The notes under the pieces were generated by a model. That model was given only the letters and a program-made list of their open reading frames with translations. It searched no databases and was not told the DNA's origin. Below are positions 1-10,302 of a stretch of 64,000 nt of DNA, piece after piece. Source of the DNA: Trichomonas vaginalis G3 (lineage: Eukaryota > Parabasalia > Trichomonadida > Trichomonadidae); NCBI RefSeq assembly GCF_026262505.1, contig NC_067207.1, positions 6,704,252 to 6,768,251 on the forward strand, written 5' to 3'. The translations under genes were made by a program, and so were the position numbers. Numbering within the stretch: position 1 is the stretch's first letter; each line of letters starts with the position of its first letter.

Positions 1-2
1 TT

Positions 3-599
3 GACTGGGATAATCTTCCAGATTCTCCATACGACAACATTCTCTCAGAATCAACAGGTGGTGCAACAATTTTCGGTGCAACAGGTGGTGTTGCCGAAGC
101 CGCTTTGAGATTCTGCTACGAGAAAATGACGGGACTTCCAATTGGACAGTTGATCTACTCAGATCTCAGAGGTCTTGATGGTGTTAAGACTGCTACAGTC
201 AATATCGCAGGAAACAACATCAATATCGCTGTTTGCAACGGTGTTGGTAACGCTCATGACTTCATTAACTCTGGAATGTACAAAGACTTCCATATCGTTG
301 AAGTTATGGCTTGCCCAGGCGGATGCGTTGGCGGTGGTGGCCAAGTTCTCCATTCAAGAACAGTTTTGAAGAAAGATATTCTTCAGGCCAGAATTAACTC
401 ACTTTACGCCATCGATAAACAGAAGATTGCTGAAGGAAAGTCAACAACAAACGAAAACACTCAACTTCTCAAAATGTACAGAGATTTCGTTGGAGCTCCT
501 TACAGCGCTAGAGTCAAGCAATTGTTCCACACTTGGTACACTGATAGATCCCTCAAGAGGACCCAACTCGGTTATTATAACTATCATTATAGACAATAA
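3..599 (+). CDS. [FeFe]-hydrogenase, C-terminal part (5' end outside window)
   Basis: The frame is open from the window edge and ends at TAA 597-599. It encodes the end of the H-cluster domain and the small-subunit-like tail of an [FeFe]-hydrogenase. Visible are the STGGATIFGATGGV segment that precedes the third H-cluster motif, the motif itself (EVMACPGGCVGGGGQ, whose cysteines bind the H-cluster), and a C-terminal small-subunit-like region (ILQARINSLYAID to VKQLFHTWY). In trichomonads this enzyme takes electrons from reduced ferredoxin and makes H2 in the hydrogenosome. The N-terminal ferredoxin-like clusters and any targeting presequence lie outside the window. The last residues after HTWYTD (a Tyr-rich tail) are longer than I expect and may be lineage-specific. 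The family assignment is secure; the location is inferred from the family. Confidence 0.95.
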   Translation, partial: DWDNLPDSPYDNILSESTGGATIFGATGGVAEAALRFCYEKMTGLPIGQLIYSDLRGLDGVKTATVNIAGNNINIAVCNGVGNAHDFINSGMYKDFHIVEVMACPGGCVGGGGQVLHSRTVLKKDILQARINSLYAIDKQKIAEGKSTTNENTQLLKMYRDFVGAPYSARVKQLFHTWYTDRSLKRTQLGYYNYHYRQ

Positions 600-902
600 T
601 TTATTTGTTATTTATATTTCTGTTCTTATATTTTAAAATATTATCATTTAATATGTAAAACCAAATTTTATCGTATTTTTCGCATAGATTTTCTATATTT
701 ATTTTATATCTCATTCATATTTTTTTTAAATCGACAATTATATGCATCAGAAAATCACATACTCACACATTATGGCTTAATGAACTTTACGAATTCTTAT
801 TAGATATAACATGATATTTTTATAATTTTATTTAACAAACAAAGTAAAGATCCGTAATGAACAGTAAGATTTAAATGACAAAAAACAGCATATTATAATA
901 TT
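600..902. other. AT-rich intergenic, nothing recognised
   Basis: This is the spacer between two convergent genes (hydrogenase on plus, unknown gene on minus). It is AT-rich with T runs. I see no RNA gene, repeat or relic. Confidence 0.5.
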
Positions 903-1367
903 CTACTTTTTTTGTTTTGTGGGAACATTTGGGATATGAGGAAAAGAGAAATTTTGGTAGAATTGAGGATTATATGGAAGTCCAGGGCAATTGCAGTTCG
1001 GTAAATCTAAAGGTGGCGGAGTGAGGAGTGCTGGATTGATTTTTCTAAGTTTATTTGATTTGTTGTCAGGTAGTTGTGTAGCAATTGGAATGACATTACA
1101 ATTCAATTCTTTTGGAATATAATTATTTTGATTTTGTAAATCCATTTTTTGGATTTTGGATTTCATTCTACTTTTCCAGCATAGGAACATCTGATATTCT
1201 CTAGCATCAACTTCATACATCTTTTCTTGTTGAACATTCAAATCTTTATTTGAAGCTTTAAGGTTTGATAAAATATCTTTGGCATGGTTCAAATCTTCTT
1301 GTGTAGGGGGCTTACTGTTCTGCAATAAAGTCCTTTCATTGAAGAGAGCATTTTGCCAGTTATTCAT
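903..1367 (-). CDS. hypothetical protein with proline-rich tail (154 aa)
   Basis: This is an ATG-initiated frame with ordinary amino-acid composition. The N-terminal two thirds (to about residue 90) look helical and charged. The C-terminal third is rich in Pro, Asn and Gln, with a PPPLDLPNCNCPGLP stretch holding two closely spaced cysteines. There is no signal peptide or membrane segment. I do not recognise a family. Length and composition favour a real gene over a chance frame, but this is only moderately certain. It converges on the hydrogenase gene. Confidence 0.55.
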   Translation of the reverse strand: MNNWQNALFNERTLLQNSKPPTQEDLNHAKDILSNLKASNKDLNVQQEKMYEVDAREYQMFLCWKSRMKSKIQKMDLQNQNNYIPKELNCNVIPIATQLPDNKSNKLRKINPALLTPPPLDLPNCNCPGLPYNPQFYQNFSFPHIPNVPTKQKK

Positions 1368-2186
1368 TGATGAAATAGTATCGAATGATCAATTCAGATA
1401 ATTTTTTCCCAAGATTCAAAATAAATTGAATACTGTTTTCCCAATTTCCCAATTCAATTTTTTCAATGAAAATACATTTAAAATACTAAATAGAATCTAA
1501 TATTTTAAAATACGATAATTGTTCAAAAGGTGACAATGAAATGTATTCCCTATTCAAATTGTACATTCTGCTTCCTCTAAGTCGTGAACAGATGCAAAAT
1601 CGATTTCCTCCAAAGGATTTAGTTTGATTTTAGAAATATATAACATATTTCATAGATTTATTGATATAAATACCAATCAAAATAATGTCGGAGAACAAAA
1701 TTCTAACATTTGAGGCTAGCGCTAAATAATTATCATCAAAATTTCATGCGTGGTACTTTTTTTGTATAGAAATCTGATAACTCTTAACATCATGCGGGAA
1801 TTAATCAATTAACGACAATTTTCTCACTTCACATGAAAATAATTACGAAATTGTTGTAGCTGATATCGAACACTTCATGTATTTCGGAAAAATAAGTGAA
1901 TGATTTTTGAATTGTTATGAAATGTTTTTGAGTAAATATTTATTGAACCAATGCCGAATAAAACAAAGAACACAATAATATTTTTAATGTTTTTTATTGT
2001 TTAATTTTTGCCAAAACGTTTCATGTTTTCTCTCAATAAACCGTCTGAAAAAAATTAATTAAGCAAAATAAGTTATAAGAGATTGTTCTCTAAATAAATC
2101 GATTAAGATAATAAAAAAATTCAGAGAATAAACTTTTTAAAAGATAAAATCGTCAATTTTCAGAGGAAAGAAATAACTCCCTTACA
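1368..2186. other. AT-rich intergenic, divergent promoter region
   Basis: About 0.8 kb separates two divergent genes and must hold both promoters. I see only AT-rich sequence, no reading frame of note and no RNA gene. Confidence 0.5.
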
Positions 2187-3158
2187 ATGGAGCTTGATTC
2201 TGATGCTGTTGATTTGGAAGAGCCTATTCATCAACACAATATGAATTCGACTGATAATATTGACCTCCAAGCAAAAGTTCGCAAACTCAATAATAACGAT
2301 AGCAACACAGGACAAACAGAAGGTAATTTTAACTCGGGGATTAACGATGCTGATGGTGACAATGGTGCATTTGCATCTCAGGATCAAAATCTTTCACAGA
2401 ATTACGCCATTCGCAAAATTCCAAAATCCCTACCTATTGACAATTTAGATGGTAATAAGAGAATACCATTAGCTGTAAAATTAGACGTTTCTTCTTCAAA
2501 TCATGCTTTTCCTGTAGGCAAAAATGATAATCAAAATTCTACAAGGCCGAAAATGACAAAGAGTCCAAGCATCAATCATTTTTCTGCAAAAACTATCATA
2601 TATCGAGTCAAAAGAGAAGTCAAAATTAGCTGGAAAGGATCAAGGACACATTTTCAGCAATATTATGGCGAAATTCCTCAGTATCATGTCAAAGTTAAAA
2701 CTCTTAACATTGGAGAATGTATTAAGATCTCCGCTGGCAACAATTCTCACTTCAGCAATAAAAGTTTTGCGGAATACATTTTGATTAATAAGGATCTTAC
2801 TGATATTTCACTTAGAGTTAACCATCAACATGGCCTGGAACTATTTAATCTGAAACTTAGTAAAAATGCTAATCAAAATGAATCGAAGAATGCAGAAGCT
2901 AGAATTAAATTTGATGACGGAAGTACTTTCGAATATACTAGTCAGCCACAAGAAATCCTTCCTGAAAGCCTTCTGAAGAAAGAAATTCCTAAAATCATTA
3001 CAAGTATCAAGAACACTGTTCTTGAGGATTCTAAGAATTATTCTAGAATCTGTATCGGGAAGATAGACAAGGATACTCTTCAAATTAATGCAGATGAAAG
3101 AGTTAAGCCTATAATTGTTTTCACCTTAGGTGTAGTATTGTTTTTGTGTAAGTTCTAA
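2187..3158 (+). CDS. unknown protein, possibly Tubby-like C-terminal fold (323 aa)
   Basis: The frame starts at ATG 2187. Residues 1-125 are low-complexity and acidic/Asn-rich, so probably disordered. From about residue 130 to the end there is a compact, strand-rich domain (TIIYRVKREVKISWKG onward). It closes with a stretch (RICIGKIDKDTLQIN followed by a hydrophobic segment FTLGVVLFL) laid out like the last strand and buried C-terminal helix of Tubby-type beta-barrels. That resemblance is a pattern impression only; the key Tubby phosphoinositide-binding residues cannot be confirmed. The alternative is an unrelated protein with a C-terminal membrane anchor. A plus-strand Rab gene follows about 190 bp downstream. 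Confidence 0.5.
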   Translation: MELDSDAVDLEEPIHQHNMNSTDNIDLQAKVRKLNNNDSNTGQTEGNFNSGINDADGDNGAFASQDQNLSQNYAIRKIPKSLPIDNLDGNKRIPLAVKLDVSSSNHAFPVGKNDNQNSTRPKMTKSPSINHFSAKTIIYRVKREVKISWKGSRTHFQQYYGEIPQYHVKVKTLNIGECIKISAGNNSHFSNKSFAEYILINKDLTDISLRVNHQHGLELFNLKLSKNANQNESKNAEARIKFDDGSTFEYTSQPQEILPESLLKKEIPKIITSIKNTVLEDSKNYSRICIGKIDKDTLQINADERVKPIIVFTLGVVLFLCKF

Positions 3159-3352
3159 ATGTTGAATTTTTAAATTCCTTCGGTTTAATCTATTCACAAG
3201 TTTTTCATTTGCTAGAATAAGTTTTTTTTTCAACAATAAAATTATATTTTCCTGATATTTTTGGAGTGAAAAACCACAATATGAAATACACATGATTTAA
3301 CTAAAAACATACTTAACATTAAAATTTCATAAAAGTGTTCTGCCAAATTTTT

Positions 3353-3922
3353 ATGGTTCGAAATCTCAAAATTGTACTTCTTGGAACAACAAATGTCGGC
3401 AAGACATCTATCATCCACAGATACTGTTCAAACGAATTTTATGGAAACAACCCACCAACAATTCAAGTTGCCTCATTTCAAAAAACTATTGAAATCAATT
3501 CAGAAGAAGTAACTTTAAATATATGTGACACAGCTGGACAAGAGGTCTACCAGTCTGTTTGTCCTAATTTCTACAGAAATGCCGATGCAATTATTGTTGT
3601 TTTTGCATTGGACAACAAAGATTCAATGATAAAAGCACAAGGATGGTTTGACGAACTTTCTGCTACAATGCAAAATAAAGTCCCGATCTTTACAGTTGGA
3701 AATAAGTCAGATCTGAGACAAGAAGGTTTAATGCCTCGAGATGATTGCATTTTATTTGCTGAATCAAACAAATCTGAATTCATAGAAACATCTGCTAAAG
3801 ATAATATCGGTATAAACGATCTTTTCGAAGCAGCTGCTAAAAACGCCTACGAAAGAGTCATGCACGAGACAGTAGGATATCCAACAATGAATAGAAAAAC
3901 TGATTCAGTGGCATGTTTTTAA
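3353..3922 (+). CDS. Rab-family small GTPase (189 aa)
   Basis: This is a vesicle-traffic GTPase. All five guanine-nucleotide motifs are visible: P-loop GTTNVGKT (residues 11-18), switch I with PPTIQVASF (T36), DTAGQE (59-64), NKSD (117-120) and ETSAK (near 145). I chose the ATG at 3353 (MVRNLKIVLLG), which fits the family; an upstream in-frame GTG is ignored. The C-terminus is odd: it ends ...SVACF, with one cysteine second from the end, whereas Rabs normally end in CC, CXC or CAAX. Either prenylation is non-standard or the protein is not lipid-anchored. The core resembles Rab5/Rab21-type sequences, but the subfamily is not assigned. Trichomonads have very large Rab families. Confidence 0.9.
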   Translation: MVRNLKIVLLGTTNVGKTSIIHRYCSNEFYGNNPPTIQVASFQKTIEINSEEVTLNICDTAGQEVYQSVCPNFYRNADAIIVVFALDNKDSMIKAQGWFDELSATMQNKVPIFTVGNKSDLRQEGLMPRDDCILFAESNKSEFIETSAKDNIGINDLFEAAAKNAYERVMHETVGYPTMNRKTDSVACF

Positions 3923-4174
3923 TAATTTTCAATTATTTTTAATTATTTTTTTTTATTTTTCGAATAGTTACAATCGATTACTTTTGTTTTTGCATATTAT
4001 TTAATTTTGTGCACAAATTTTCCAATAATTTCTAATATTTTATAAAAATATTTTGTATTGTTTCGTTTTATCTAATAAAACATATTGTTTGCATATTATA
4101 TGTATGTATAAGAACATAAATTCGCAAATTGATAATGATTTTTTATTAAATTAAAAAAGATAAAAATAAAAGAA

Positions 4175-5482
4175 TTAAAGAATTCTCCTCTTTGTGACTT
4201 GTCCAGCTCTAAGAACTGTACCATTGACAGTCTCAACGTTTTCGCTTGTAAACATCCAGTTTCCTTCAAGTTTTGACCATTCATTAACTGGCTGGTCGTT
4301 GGCAACGTTGTAGATGAGTTGGTGGATGTATTCGTTTGTAGACAATGGTGCGTGCTTCCAATCATCACCAGGATTCTTTACATCGTGGCAAATAATTGGA
4401 TTTCCCTTATTATCCATCCAGTTGTTGCAAGCGAACTCTGGTCCCTTCGACGGAACTGTACCATCACCTGGCTGCTTTGTATATTCGACCTCATCCCAGC
4501 TTCCCTTGAACTTCATCTGATAAGTTGCTTCATTTCCGGAGTTGTAGATCATGTAAAGCGGGACACCGAGGGATTCTGGTTTCTTTTGTAACCATTTCAT
4601 GTTCTTTCTAACCATTTGCTCGCCTTCACCGGAATATTTGCCTTGTTTGATAAACCAATCTTGGACTTGTGGTGCCTTGATTTCTGTGCCATCTGGCTCA
4701 ATGATAATGGTATCGTCAGCGAAAACAACGTGGTTTGGCATCAATCCGGAAATAACTGGAATCTTTGGAATGTTTTCTCTAAGGACGTCGTTCTTAAGGA
4801 TAGGAATGATTGGGAAGTACTGGTTCCATACGACATCAAGAGTTTCGGAAGAACCAGCGAAAGCAGGGGCAAGCATGATAACTTTGTGGATATACTTGTC
4901 TTTCCAGGCCTGATCGACGTAGGTTGTAAAGAAGTTATGAAGCATGAGGCCGCCGCATGAATATCCTAAAACAACAACATTTTGATTGCCGTTGGAGGAA
5001 TAAGCATTTTCTATAAGCTGCTTGAGTTGCGGGAAGAAGGTTTCACGAAGTGGATCTAAGGCAAGGCGCCAATCATATGGGACACCAAATAAATTTTTTT
5101 TGATTGTATATCCTTTGCCTTTGAAGTAATCAATAAGAGGGCCAAATGACTCGATGAAGTGGTATCCAAAAACGCCGGCATCAACATAAGAAATACCACC
5201 ATCACCACCAAAATCTTCAATTTCAACGGATAATCCTTCAGGGTTGCCTACCTTGTCGGTTGCAGCATCGTAATGTGCAGCAAGTAATTCAAAGAGGCAG
5301 TTGTATGTTGGAGGAATAGCGTATTTAAGGTTTACCCAGAAAATGGAATGATCTGTTGTTTTTGGACAGTACCAGTGCTTTGCAAAATTGTCATATGTTG
5401 AATATAGGTTTGAACCATATATACCTGGTAAAAGAATAACAGGTCTGTTTGATGAGACTAATCCGATCAGAAAACTTATCAT
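4175..5482 (-). CDS. secreted LCAT-family acyltransferase/phospholipase (435 aa)
   Basis: This is an alpha/beta hydrolase of the lecithin:cholesterol acyltransferase and lysosomal phospholipase A2 family. It is expected to act on phospholipid acyl esters in the lumen of secretory or lysosomal compartments. From the ATG at 5482 the protein opens with a short hydrophobic signal peptide (MISFLIGLVSS), followed by the family start RPVILLPGIYGSNL. The nucleophile elbow is GYSCGG with Ser175. The likely Asp is D340 in PGDGTVP and the likely His is H377 in DDWKHAPL, giving a full triad. An upstream in-frame TTG would spoil the signal peptide. A TCATTTT initiator-like motif lies about 10 nt before the ATG. 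The exact substrate cannot be told from sequence. Confidence 0.9.
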   Translation of the reverse strand: MISFLIGLVSSNRPVILLPGIYGSNLYSTYDNFAKHWYCPKTTDHSIFWVNLKYAIPPTYNCLFELLAAHYDAATDKVGNPEGLSVEIEDFGGDGGISYVDAGVFGYHFIESFGPLIDYFKGKGYTIKKNLFGVPYDWRLALDPLRETFFPQLKQLIENAYSSNGNQNVVVLGYSCGGLMLHNFFTTYVDQAWKDKYIHKVIMLAPAFAGSSETLDVVWNQYFPIIPILKNDVLRENIPKIPVISGLMPNHVVFADDTIIIEPDGTEIKAPQVQDWFIKQGKYSGEGEQMVRKNMKWLQKKPESLGVPLYMIYNSGNEATYQMKFKGSWDEVEYTKQPGDGTVPSKGPEFACNNWMDNKGNPIICHDVKNPGDDWKHAPLSTNEYIHQLIYNVANDQPVNEWSKLEGNWMFTSENVETVNGTVLRAGQVTKRRIL

Positions 5483-5487
5483 ATTGA

Positions 5488-5494
5488 AAAATGA
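5488..5494 (-). promoter_or_regulatory. initiator (Inr)-like element of the LCAT-family gene
   Basis: The minus strand reads TCATTTT, matching the trichomonad initiator TCA(+1)Py(T/A). The putative +1 A lies about 10 nt upstream of the ATG at 5482, the spacing typical of trichomonad genes. This supports the chosen start. It is a pattern match only. Confidence 0.45.
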
Positions 5495-7199
5495 TTTTTG
5501 TAAAGCTTTCAATGAGAAAATGGAGCGTAAATGATTAATGTATTATATATACAGAGACTATTACGATTACATTTGAATTGAAACCTTAAAAACGTTTCTG
5601 ATTGAATTAATTTTTTACAAAAAGAATAAGAAAGATATAATATAGGAATTTTATTATGTATTGTATTAATTGAAATTGAATTCAAATTTGAATGATATCA
5701 ACAGTTTTTTTGAATGGAGTTCAAAGGATTATAGACATCAAAAACAATGCATTTTTATTGATCAATTCATTCAATGGACATCGATGCCTTCAAAACATTG
5801 ATGAAAAATTTATCCAACCATAAAAAACAATCGGGGACATATACTATTTTTTTGAGCAATAGATTTTAATTTATATGTAAATTGATATTTTGGAGTTAAA
5901 TCTTTAAATTTGATGGTAAGATAGAAATTTAGATTTAAAATTAGGTAATTTATAAAATTTAAAGTATCGAAATTAAGGATGTCAATTTGGAAGAAAAGTG
6001 AGAAAATTCCTAAAATGCTAAAAATGAATTTTCCAAACGTACTTTTTTATCTGATTGTTTTGATTTTGAAAAAAATTTGGAGAGAAGAACTCTTCGTTTT
6101 TGAATTTTATCACGATGGTTTTAAAGTATATTAGACACATGTATTGATATTACTATTTTTGTATATTTTGAGAGAAAATCCCCAAAAAGTAAGAAAATCT
6201 AAGACGGTTTGAGAAAATATATAAACTATTGAAAATTTGAATTAAACTTCTAATTTGGAAAAAAGAAATTTGGAAAGAAGAAAATTCAAAAATCGAGATT
6301 TAGACTCAGCATCAAATGGAGAACAAAATGTTTCTTCATATGAAGGAAAAAAATTTTCTTGTGAAGAAATAGAGTTTTTAAAATTTTATTGTATGTAATG
6401 AAATAAACAAATATTAAAATTATTTTTTGATAACAAGAAAATTCCCAATAGAAAATATTTGAGAGAAAGAAAAAAAGAAAATTGAAAAATATTACTCTCC
6501 TTTATATTTCATGAGATTTTAAATTTATTCTCATAAAATTGACAATTTTATACGTTTAGATGAAAATAAGTGATTTTGCTTGAAATAGAAATTATTATTT
6601 GCTTACAGCTATCAAATATGCTATTTTGATTAAAATTTGTTAATCAAATTAATAAATTTTTTCTAAATATCTTAAATATCTGGATCACTCACATATACAA
6701 TGAATTGAACGATAAAAATAATACAAACTCAACTAAGTTTCCTGTCTTTCAACTAAAAAAAATTATGCAAATTAAATTAAATTGTTTATTCAAATATAAA
6801 ACAAAGATGAAGTAATTACAGTTATCATAAACTTTATGAATAACTCTGTAATTGGTTCAGATTTTCGTAAAAATATTTTTATTAATATCGATAAGAATAC
6901 GTTTACCTACTATCACAACATATCGATAAACAAGAGTAGAGTGATTTTTATCATCGAAACTTTTTAAAAGCTGTAAGCTGGAAGGAAAAATCTTGTTTTT
7001 TCTGAGTTAGTTGTAGAACTATTGATGCACGAGTTATCATTGTGATGTAGAAGGATGTCAATGTACTGACTGAAGGATATGAAGTGAATTGAATTTCATT
7101 GCATTTCAATTTGATCAAAATTTATTGAAATGATATGAATGTGTCAACATCTGTATCACTCTCTTTCACTCCTTCCCTATTCTTTCGAGAACGAAGCTA

Positions 7200-7217
7200 G
7201 CTCAGCTTTCGCTGAGC
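7200..7217. repeat. short perfect hairpin in intergenic DNA
   Basis: GCTCAGC, loop TTTC, then GCTGAGC gives a 7-bp GC-rich stem in very AT-rich DNA. No T run follows directly and no gene ends nearby, so its role, if any, is unknown. Confidence 0.4.
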
Positions 7218-7644
7218 GAATTGACACTTTTGGTGCCCTAAACGTACATGCTCTCAAATTTATCGAAAAAAATTATACCACCTAAACTAGTATATTCTTA
7301 TTTTAAATATGACATTATCCTTAGAATCCACACTAGAATATATTTAAATCAACTTTTAAAAAAGTTCGAATCCTGCGCGTCTCACTTTTTAAATTTTCCA
7401 AAAGGAAAATTATATTCTCCTAAAATGAAAACAATTTTCCGAATTGACATCCTTATCGAAATTTCATAAAATATATTGTAACAGCTATTTGTACTGTAAT
7501 TTTAGATATCAACCAATAATTTTTTCACTCAATTTCCCAATTAGAACCAATCAGAGTTAAATATACAGAATTCATATTATCATTTATATTAAATAGCATT
7601 CTCACTGAATACAGGGCTCAGAAGAGAAATTAATTAATTAATTT

Positions 7645-8718
7645 TTATTCGGAAAACAAAATGACGAAAATAGCAGCTGATACGAATGATAGCCATGGGC
7701 GACACTGCACAATAGTTATGGGATTGTGCTGTTCATAAATGGTGATACGAGCATAGCCGTTACCATAATGACCTGTTTCGGTGCAAGCAAACGGATTTGA
7801 TGAATCTGGACATGGAATACTAGATTTCCCGTCTTTGATCACTGGAGAATAAAATGACATTCCGGAGTAATGGAATGAGTTTTCTTCATGGAGAATATGG
7901 TTCTCAGTGGAGCTTTTTGAGATTGCTTTACATCCTTCGTATCCTGAGATATACGAAGAACCTCCAGCACCACTTGTAACACGTTCAAATATAAATCCAC
8001 CACTCCCTCCTCCGTAGTAGCCACTGCCACCACCGCTGCCATGATACTCACTGCCACAATCGCCACCGTACCCAAATCCACCATCTTTTCCATAGGAATT
8101 TGTTCCGAAGCCACCTAAAGTTTGATTTCCTCCAGTTGCAGTTGAGATGCCATTAGTATTGACTTTATAGCGTATGGCGCCCGGATAGCCCTCTAAGACA
8201 CCACCAGCACCGCCCTCTATGATACTTTCAGCATAGCTATTTGAGTCAAACCGATAATATGCATCGCCAGAACCGCCAGCAGCAACAATGATTCAGGATT
8301 TCAAACTCTCAAAGTTCTTCCAAGGTCCTTTGGTGAGGCGGATATCACTTGAGCCACCGCCAGAACCACCGGACACATAAAAATCTTCGCTTTTGTTAGC
8401 TGTTGGACCTGCACCGCCACCGTTAAATGTGGCTAGACCTGACCATTTTCCTTGTTGGCCAAGGTATATATAGACGGTCTGTGGTTTGAATATTGGGAGA
8501 AGACCGCTGGCATATGATCCATGTGCACCAAGATTATTTAGGAAACCACCGGATGCACCCCAAAGTTCAACCTTATATATTCCAGGTTTGAACGTTGCAA
8601 CAAATGGTGTGCAATCTGAAGTGGAACATGGATATTTGAGGAAGTAGACTTTTCCTGTTTTATTAATAGCATTGGGGACTGAAGCTTTTGACTCATCATC
8701 GTATCTAATTGATATCAT
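7645..8718 (-). pseudogene. glycine-rich (ALK/LTK ligand-binding-like) membrane protein, copy A, with one in-frame TGA
   Basis: Reading from ATG 8718, an N-terminal part (141 aa) contains KYPCSTSDCTPF and ELWGASGG, then a Gly/Ser-rich stretch as in the Gly-rich domain near ALK/LTK receptors, a family expanded in trichomonads. The frame meets TGA at 8293-8295, then stays open in the same frame for about 215 codons. That stretch runs through more Gly-rich sequence, a Cys-containing region (SIPCPDSSNPFACTETGHYG) and a C-terminal hydrophobic segment (FVSAAIFVILF) to TAA. The TGA sits where related proteins usually have Arg before IIVAAGG, consistent with CGA or AGA to TGA. No signal peptide is encoded after the ATG, and a stop lies just upstream. 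It could be a pseudogene, two fragments or a read-through gene. Confidence 0.65.
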
Positions 8719-9222
8719 CGGATATTTTTATGCGTAGGACCTATGCATGAATCCCCCTAATTGCGAGGAAGGAACTATTTCATTAATAAAAATGAAGATA
8801 AAATGTTATATTCTAAGAGGAATATAAGAGATATTGCCAAATAATCGCAGGATATCATATTATTAAGCCTTAATAATATCTTTGTTGGTGAGTTTTCTTT
8901 ATAACAATGGGGAAGATATGTTATTATTTGCGCAATAGATTTAATCTTGAGTATCAATGATATTTTTCATATAAATCTTAAGGTATGATAGGATGATAGA
9001 TTTGTTGAATAAGGATTGAGTAATTTATGAAATTAAAAAGATAAAAACTTCATTAAAGGTATTAAAACGGCTATTAGTAGTGTTATTTTAGAAATTAACC
9101 AATAATTTTTAACTCAATTTTTTCAATTGAAATAAATCAGAGTTAATAATGCAGAATTCATAATGGTATTTATTTTTATTAGCTCTCTGATTGAATTCAA
9201 CTTTTGAAAGATAATTTAATAT
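8719..9222. other. spacer between the two glycine-rich copies
   Basis: The first 116 bases (8719-8834) are identical to the flank upstream of copy B. The rest is unique AT-rich DNA, then the diverged 3' flank of copy B. A 60-codon frame inside is not supported. Confidence 0.5.
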
Positions 9223-10302
9223 TTAATCTGAAAACATAAAGATGAAAACAGAAATTGATGTGAATGATAACAATGGGCGACACTGCACAATAGTTATGGG
9301 ATTGTGCTGTTCATAAATGGTGATACGAGCATAGCCGTTACCATAATGACCTGTTTCGGTGCAAGCAAACGGATTTGATGAATCTGGACATGGAATACTA
9401 GATTTCCCGTCTTTGATCACTGGAGAATAAAATGACATTCCGGAGTAATGGAATGAGTTTTCTTCATGGAGAATATGGTTCTCAGTGGAGCTTTTTGAGA
9501 TTGCTTTACATCCTTCGTATCCTGAGATATACGAAGAACCTCCAGCACCACTTGTAACACGTTCAAATATAAATCCACCACTCCCACCGCCGTAGTAGCC
9601 ACTGCCACCACCGCTGCCATGATAATCACTGCCACAATCGCCACCGTACCCAAATCCACCATCTCTCCCGGAGGAATTTGTTCCGAGACCCCCTGAAGTT
9701 TGAGTTCCTCCAGTGGCGTTGGATATACCATTGGCATTGTCAACATAGTGTATAGTGCCAGGATATCCAACTAGGATACCACCAGCACCGCCTTCTATGA
9801 TACTATTAGGATCATTTTGCGAATCAAACTTATTTCTATAATAAGCATCGCCAGCACCACCGGCAGCAACAATGATTCAGGATTTCAAACTCTCAAAGTT
9901 CTTCCAAGGTCCTTTGGTGAGGCGGATATCACTTGAGCCACCGCCAGAACCACCGGACACATAAAAATCTTCGCTTTTGTTAGCTGTTGGACCTGCACCG
10001 CCACCGTTAAATGTGGCTAGACCTGACCATTTTCCTTGTTGGCCAAGGTATATATAGACGGTCTGTGGTTTGAATATTGGGAGAAGACCGCTGGCATATG
10101 ATCCATGTGCACCAAGATTATTTAGGAAACCACCGGATGCACCCCAAAGTTCAACCTTATATATTCCAGGTTTGAACGTTGCAACAAATGGTGTGCAATC
10201 TGAAGTGGAACATGGATATTTGAGGAAGTAGACTTTTCCTGTTTTATTAATAGCATTGGGGACTGAAGCTTTTGACTCATCATCGTATCTAATTGATATC
10301 AT
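9223..10302 (-). pseudogene. glycine-rich (ALK/LTK ligand-binding-like) membrane protein, copy B, same in-frame TGA
   Basis: This is the second copy of the glycine-rich gene. The first 141 codons from ATG 10302 are identical to copy A, including the TGA (here 9877-9879). The frame then stays open to TAA at the end of the gene. The middle part differs from copy A (for example an extra Asn-Lys in the YYRNKFDSQNDP stretch), but the Gly-rich pattern is kept with no further stops. The C-terminal membrane segment differs in its last residues (LLSFTSISVFIFMF). That the diverged segment stays open and glycine-rich argues that it was under coding constraint for some time after the copies separated. 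Confidence 0.65.

Larger units (their letters stand above)
5483..7644. other. 2.1-kb gene-free AT-rich stretch
   Basis: This is the longest region without a gene before the mobile elements. It is very AT-rich with many homopolymer tracts. A 73-codon frame at 7248-7469 has biased composition and no recognisable domain, and I do not call it. A lone tRNA B-box-like GTTCGAATCC at about 7370 has no matching tRNA fold. The only clear structure is a short hairpin at 7200-7217. Confidence 0.5.

Noticed and set aside
7368-7385. tRNA B-box-like GTTCGAATCC
   Set aside because: No A box, acceptor stem or cloverleaf can be drawn from the surrounding AT-rich sequence.
7248-7469. 73-codon plus-strand frame
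   Set aside because: Low-complexity Lys/Ile/Phe composition typical of AT-rich non-coding DNA, no family likeness.
7839-8114. Ala/Val-rich frame on the minus strand (also 9417-9770)
   Set aside because: Off-frame reading of the GGX-rich codons of the glycine-rich genes; the true frame continues from the 3' part.
7645-10302. Alternative genetic code with TGA as a sense codon
   Set aside because: Several intact genes here end in TGA (Akt-like kinase, SCAMP-like, Sel1 and transposase genes), so TGA is a normal stop.
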